Of a stretch of 64,000 nt of DNA, positions 60,799 to 64,000 are shown piece by piece. The stretch's first letter is position 1, and the number at the start of each line of letters is the position of its first letter. Below the pieces are notes generated by a model that searched no databases, was not told where the DNA came from, and saw only the letters and a list, made by a program, of their open reading frames with translations. Source of the DNA: Longimicrobiales bacterium (GTDB taxonomy: Bacteria > Gemmatimonadota > Gemmatimonadetes > Longimicrobiales > Gaopeijiaceae); contig OX639991.1 of assembly GCA_951828585.1 (NCBI GenBank), forward strand, positions 3,888,001-3,952,000. Direction: 5' to 3'. A program made the translations under genes and the position numbers.

Positions 60799-62567
60799 CC
60801 TGCCTTATTCATGAATTCGCGAGTCGAGGGCAAGGTAGGGGGCTGAGAGGCCTCTCACAACCCCGATGGCGGGTCGGGGGCGGTTCCGGGGGCAAAAAAC
60901 GGGCGTTTCGAGTCCGAAAAGGTTAGTTTGTTCGACCGAACCGAGCCGGTTTCCGGCGCTTGGAGACACCTCGGCGTCCTTGCGGCCGCCGGGGCCGGGA
61001 AAGGGTTCGGCGCCTGGCGGCGCCCGCGCTATCCGGAGGGCCCGTGCAGGGTCGCGAGCCCGCGGGCGAGCATGCGCCAGTGCGCCGACGCGCCTCCGAT
61101 GGTCATCGTAATCCGGCGGCCCGATACGGTGAAGCGCGCCGGGGTGCGGAGCACGCGGTCCGCGAGACGCCGCAGGCTCCAGCCGGTTCCGGTCATGCGC
61201 TCCAGCACGGCGCGCTGGACGTGCATGATCTGGTAGCCGAAGCCGGCGAGCAGCAGGCGCACCTGGTTGCACGCGAAGGGGTCCACACCCTTCTCGCGCT
61301 TCGCGATCTTCTTGCCCCGGTAGTGGCTCTTGCGGCGCGACGTGGACGACAGGGCCGGGGAGACGACGCTCATCAGCTCGCCCAGGTGGCCCTCCGCCTT
61401 GCCGCGCTTGCGGTACAGCGCCAGGAGGTCCTCGCCGGACATCTCCTCCGACGGCATCGAGGTCAGCAGCCAGAAGCAGCGCGGGATGAGTTCGCCCGGC
61501 CGCTCGACGACGACCTGCACGACCCGGCGGGAACGGGACCACGACCCGGCCCGGTAGGACGACTCGCAAACCCAGGTGCGGGGCTCGCCGCCGGGCGCCC
61601 CGTTGTTCAGCGCATCCCAGACCACGGCGTCCATGGCCGGCAGCGCCAGGCGCTTCAGCACGGCGTTGTTGCGCACCCGGGCCACGTAGTGCGTGCCCCG
61701 CTCCTCCAGCGCCGCCATCAGCGGCTCGCCGGGATATCCCGCGTCGAAGCGCACCGCTGCCTTCCCGCACAGATGCCGCTCCGCCCGCTCCAGCACCTCG
61801 AGGACGAACTCCAGCCCGCCGTCCGCCGTGTGCACCTGCCCCTCGCGCAGCCGCAGATCCAGGATGTCGCCCGTCTCCCCCGCCGCCGCCACGATCGGAT
61901 GATACACGCGCCGGTGATAGTAGCCGTTCCACGCGCTGCCCGGCTGTTCCCCATGGACCTCGACCGGCAGGCTGTCGATGTCGATCACCAGCGTCTTCGG
62001 ACGCCGCCGGCCGCCCATCGCCTTCAGCCGCCACCCCGCCAGCCGCTGCAACCCCTCGCGCAGCACCTCGACGCCCTCCTTCGCCGACCACGCCGCCACC
62101 CGCCGCGACAGCGTCGGCTGCGAGGGCAGGCACCCGCCCTCGCCCAGCGGAGCCGTGCCCGCCCGGTCGCCGGTGGCCAGCCGCAGCGCCGGATCGTCGC
62201 GCAGCTCCGTCGCGTCGCCATGGTCCCGGCGGCCCTGCCCCGCCAGCAGCAGAAGCGTCCGCGCCAGCCGCCTCTGAGAATGCCGGATCCGGCGCCCGTC
62301 CCGCTTGTCCGGCAGCCCCTCCGCCAGAAACCGCACCACCCTGCTGCGCCGCAGCAGCTCGCGCCCCGTCAGAGCCCCCGAATCCCCCGTGATCCGGTCC
62401 CGGCCGGACCCAATCCTGATCGACCTGTTGAAGCTGAACGGCGCATCCATTATCTTCACCCCCGACGTGATGGCTGGCAGGTGCTCGCGATCCTTCTAAC
62501 ACTCTGAATCTAAAGCACTTGCCGCCTCACGTCGCCTCGCCTCCCGGCCATTCGTGAATAAGGGGGG
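60799..62567 (-). mobile_element. IS1380-family insertion sequence, complete
   Basis: The element is 1,769 bp. Its ends on opposite strands are CCTGCCTTATTCATGAAT and CCCCCCTTATTCACGAAT, 15 of 18 positions identical. It is flanked by a 5-bp direct repeat TTCAA (60794-60798 and 62568-62572; TTGAA on the minus strand). One transposase gene fills most of it. Excision restores the reading frame of the interrupted gene exactly. Confidence 0.9.
61029..62459 (-). CDS. IS1380-family DDE transposase
   Basis: This 476-residue transposase has features typical of IS1380: LGEGGCLPSQPTLSRRVAAW, the first acidic residue in TLVIDIDSLPVEVHGEQPGS, YYHRRVYHPIVAAAGETGDI, the second in AAVRFDAGYPGEPLMAALEE, and YRKRGKAEGHLGELMSVVSP with the last Glu. 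The ATG at 62459 starts MKIMDAPFSFNRS. The gene appears intact and carries its own flanking inverted repeats. Confidence 0.93.
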   Translation of the reverse strand: MKIMDAPFSFNRSIRIGSGRDRITGDSGALTGRELLRRSRVVRFLAEGLPDKRDGRRIRHSQRRLARTLLLLAGQGRRDHGDATELRDDPALRLATGDRAGTAPLGEGGCLPSQPTLSRRVAAWSAKEGVEVLREGLQRLAGWRLKAMGGRRRPKTLVIDIDSLPVEVHGEQPGSAWNGYYHRRVYHPIVAAAGETGDILDLRLREGQVHTADGGLEFVLEVLERAERHLCGKAAVRFDAGYPGEPLMAALEERGTHYVARVRNNAVLKRLALPAMDAVVWDALNNGAPGGEPRTWVCESSYRAGSWSRSRRVVQVVVERPGELIPRCFWLLTSMPSEEMSGEDLLALYRKRGKAEGHLGELMSVVSPALSSTSRRKSHYRGKKIAKREKGVDPFACNQVRLLLAGFGYQIMHVQRAVLERMTGTGWSLRRLADRVLRTPARFTVSGRRITMTIGGASAHWRMLARGLATLHGPSG

Positions 62568-63322
62568 TTCAATAGGATTCGCGCCCAAAAGCAAATAGTG
62601 GATATCCATGAGGTCACCCACTTCGACGTCGTTGTGAAGATAGGTCCCGGACACGCCTTGGTATGGGCCAGCCATGTAGAACAAGTCTATCCGGATTTCA
62701 CAGTCCCCATCCCACGGATCGAGATTGCGGAGGAGTTTGTACTTGTCAATGTAAACAGAATCATCTCCGGCTTCACGTGCGTTCACATTGCTGATTCGCC
62801 GAGTCGTGCCTGACGGCTCAAAACGATGATCTCAGTCGAATCGGAGTCCCACAGGGCTCCCAACGCAATCCGGGGTGTCCCGGTCCAAACGAGTCGGTGT
62901 TCCGCAAACGGTACCACGAACTCAAGCTCTGGAAGTCCGTGAACCATTGAGAGGAACTGTACGGCGGACAGATTCAAGGCATTAGCGCTTGCCTCCAGCA
63001 AGTCCCGCGCACGCGCCTCGGTGAGGTCCGCCCCGAGAATCAGGCTGTGATCGACTCTTGATGACGCCCTCATGGCCTCCAGCACGCTTGAGCGCACCTC
63101 TGCGGATCCCATCGCCGATGCCATCGCGCGGGCGATCTCCGACAATTGGGTCTCGGGGGCAGCATCCTCCAATGGCAAGACATGCGGGTTCGATGGGATG
63201 TCGACGCATGCGGCAAGCGTACTGACGCTACCGGCAATCAGAAGAGCGCAACTCCATCGGAGCAAGAGAGATCTGAATCTCTCTCGAGGAGTGAGGACCG
63301 ACCTGCGGTTCGGGGGGGGCAC
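62568..63322 (-). pseudogene. 5' part of a secreted-protein gene interrupted by IS1380
   Basis: The first frame (63322-62783, GTG start) encodes a lipoprotein: LLLRWSCALLIAGSVSTLAAC, a helical region (ILGADLTEARARDLLEASAN) and LPELEFVVPFAEHRLVWTGT. It ends SAM-stop, and a second frame begins as a GTGA overlap: MNAREAGDDSVYIDKYKLLR, DPWDGDCEIRIDLF, GDLMDIHYLLLGANPIE. It is then cut by the IS. In a Gemmatimonadota family I recall, both parts belong to one protein of about 300 residues, so the overlap may be an old frameshift or deletion. The alternative is two coupled genes. Confidence 0.65.
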
Positions 63323-63854
63323 TTGGCCGTCTTACCGTGAGCATCTCGCGCTCCTCTCAAATGGGTCGCGGCGGCATTGGCCGTGCCTCATTGAACAACC
63401 AGCCCTTCGCGACATGTCGTTCTCGGTCCGCTCCTCAGACCCCCACACCGACCCGGAACGGCACGGGCCGCACACCAGCCCAAGCCTTCCGGTGGGAGGT
63501 CACAAAAACTCTTTGCCTACCATATGTTGTGAGACCAGCAACGGCTCCGCAAGCGATCAGCTTCTGCGACCGCAGGCAGAACCCGCCCCACGTTGCTCGG
63601 CGTATCGTTGCAAGTCATTGTCCGCTAACCGGTTATGGCAATCCTGAAGCACTCAATGGTGGAGCGACACCCAGGTCCTCCGTTTGCTAACACTGCTCCA
63701 CATTCGGTCTCGCTACTCCCCGTTCGACTCCGGTCACAACCGGACCACGGTCCTGGGTTGGGAGCGGGCGGAGGATGTCGGCGCCGTTGGCCAGCGAATG
63801 TTCGTCCTGACCGGTTTCCGTATCGGGTCGGCCGCAACACCAGACAACTGCGGT
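63323..63854. other. Intergenic region without a recognised gene
   Basis: Several short open frames occur on both strands, but none has a ribosome site, signal peptide or recognisable motif. Base composition is less GC-rich than the flanks. The frame ending at 63872 (RTTVLGWERAEDVGAVGQRM) could be the tail of a lost gene; this cannot be shown. Confidence 0.4.
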
Positions 63855-64000
63855 GGGGCTTATAACGAATAGTTGACAAGGGCGATGGACCCTGTCACCT
63901 TTGACATAGTCACCGGAGACAGGAGGCGGAAGATGGCCAGCAAGGCGCCCGGCAGGGTTCACCGAAAGGGAATCACCCTGATGGAGCTGGCCGCCAGGTT
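63855..64000 (+). mobile_element. Left end of an IS1595-like element, cut by the window edge
   Basis: GGGGCTTATAACGAATAGTT at 63855 resembles the ends of IS1595-type elements, followed by ACAAGGG and CCCTGT repeats and the transposase start. The right end is outside the window, so the boundaries are tentative. Confidence 0.55.
63933..64000 (+). CDS. IS1595-like transposase, N-terminus only
   Basis: The frame starts ATG at 63933 with AGGAGG at 63921-63926. The 22 visible residues include KAPGRVHRKGITLMELAARF. HRKGITLMEL is the characteristic opening of many IS1595-family transposases. The rest is beyond the window. Confidence 0.65.
   Translation, partial: MASKAPGRVHRKGITLMELAAR

Noticed and set aside
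60805-62502. Long minus-strand second frame through the IS1380 transposase
   Set aside because: It overlaps the recognised transposase in another frame and is low-complexity Gly/Arg/Ala sequence without motifs.

Overview
The window is GC-rich bacterial chromosome, almost entirely coding, and most genes from 25 kb onward lie on the minus strand. The gene content suggests a Gemmatimonadota-like bacterium: DUF4159/DUF4175 membrane proteins, DUF2911, several six-bladed beta-propeller lipoproteins, a TonB receptor paired with a DUF4249 lipoprotein, and an archaeal-type ProRS. This placement is inferred from gene families and no marker-gene comparison was possible. No rRNA, tRNA or CRISPR array was recognised.

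Layout. 1-9.9 kb: a four-gene envelope operon (DUF4159, DUF4175, TPR protein, secreted AsnB-like protein) whose junctions are GTGA stop/start overlaps, then rsmI, DUF2911, trxA and methylmalonyl-CoA epimerase. 10-12.6 kb: a decayed and an intact SUMF1-like gene with a lipoprotein between them. 12.6-15.3 kb: clpB, with two perfect palindromes upstream. 15.7-23 kb is accessory: a Cys-rich secreted protein, three propeller lipoproteins, an IS110-family element bounded by repeats, duplicated MNT nucleotidyltransferase genes with a truncated HEPN partner, and two stray clpB fragments. 23.1-25.5 kb: an OPT transporter and a small lipoprotein. 25.5-44.5 kb is a long minus-strand housekeeping run, in transcription order pnp, M16 peptidase, an alanine dehydrogenase-dUTPase fusion, mreB, mreC, mreD, mrdA, rodA, accD, folC, hisS, a 2-TM protein, proS, lysA and guaA. 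rpsO lies just upstream of pnp. 45.2-47.7 kb: a tandemly duplicated propeller lipoprotein with its upstream control block. 47.8-55.1 kb: rimP-nusA-infB-DUF503-rbfA-truB-ribF, preceded by a promoter and an intrinsic hairpin that looks like an attenuator. 55.2-57.4 kb: murA and a DUF948-like membrane protein. 57.5-64 kb: a DUF4249/TonB pair, a secreted-protein gene split by an IS1380-family element with a clear 5-bp target duplication, and the left end of an IS1595-like element.

The housekeeping genes form recognisable units: cell-wall elongation (MreBCD, PBP2, RodA, MurA), translation and ribosome maturation (RimP, NusA, IF2, RbfA, TruB, S15, PNPase, HisRS, ProRS, RsmI), and cofactor and precursor synthesis (AccD, FolC, RibF, LysA, GuaA). 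The accessory parts show repeated duplication and decay plus at least two families of small palindromic repeats. One is a REP-like stem (GCAGYCCGTGGAC) found at about seven sites. The other is a leader-like element with a conserved ATGTAA/TTACAT dyad upstream of rsmI, murA and the IS110 transposase.

The least ordinary observations are the Ald-Dut fusion, the recurrent dyad element, the REP/IS110 relationship, the likely rimP attenuator, and MurA with Asp in place of the usual catalytic Cys.
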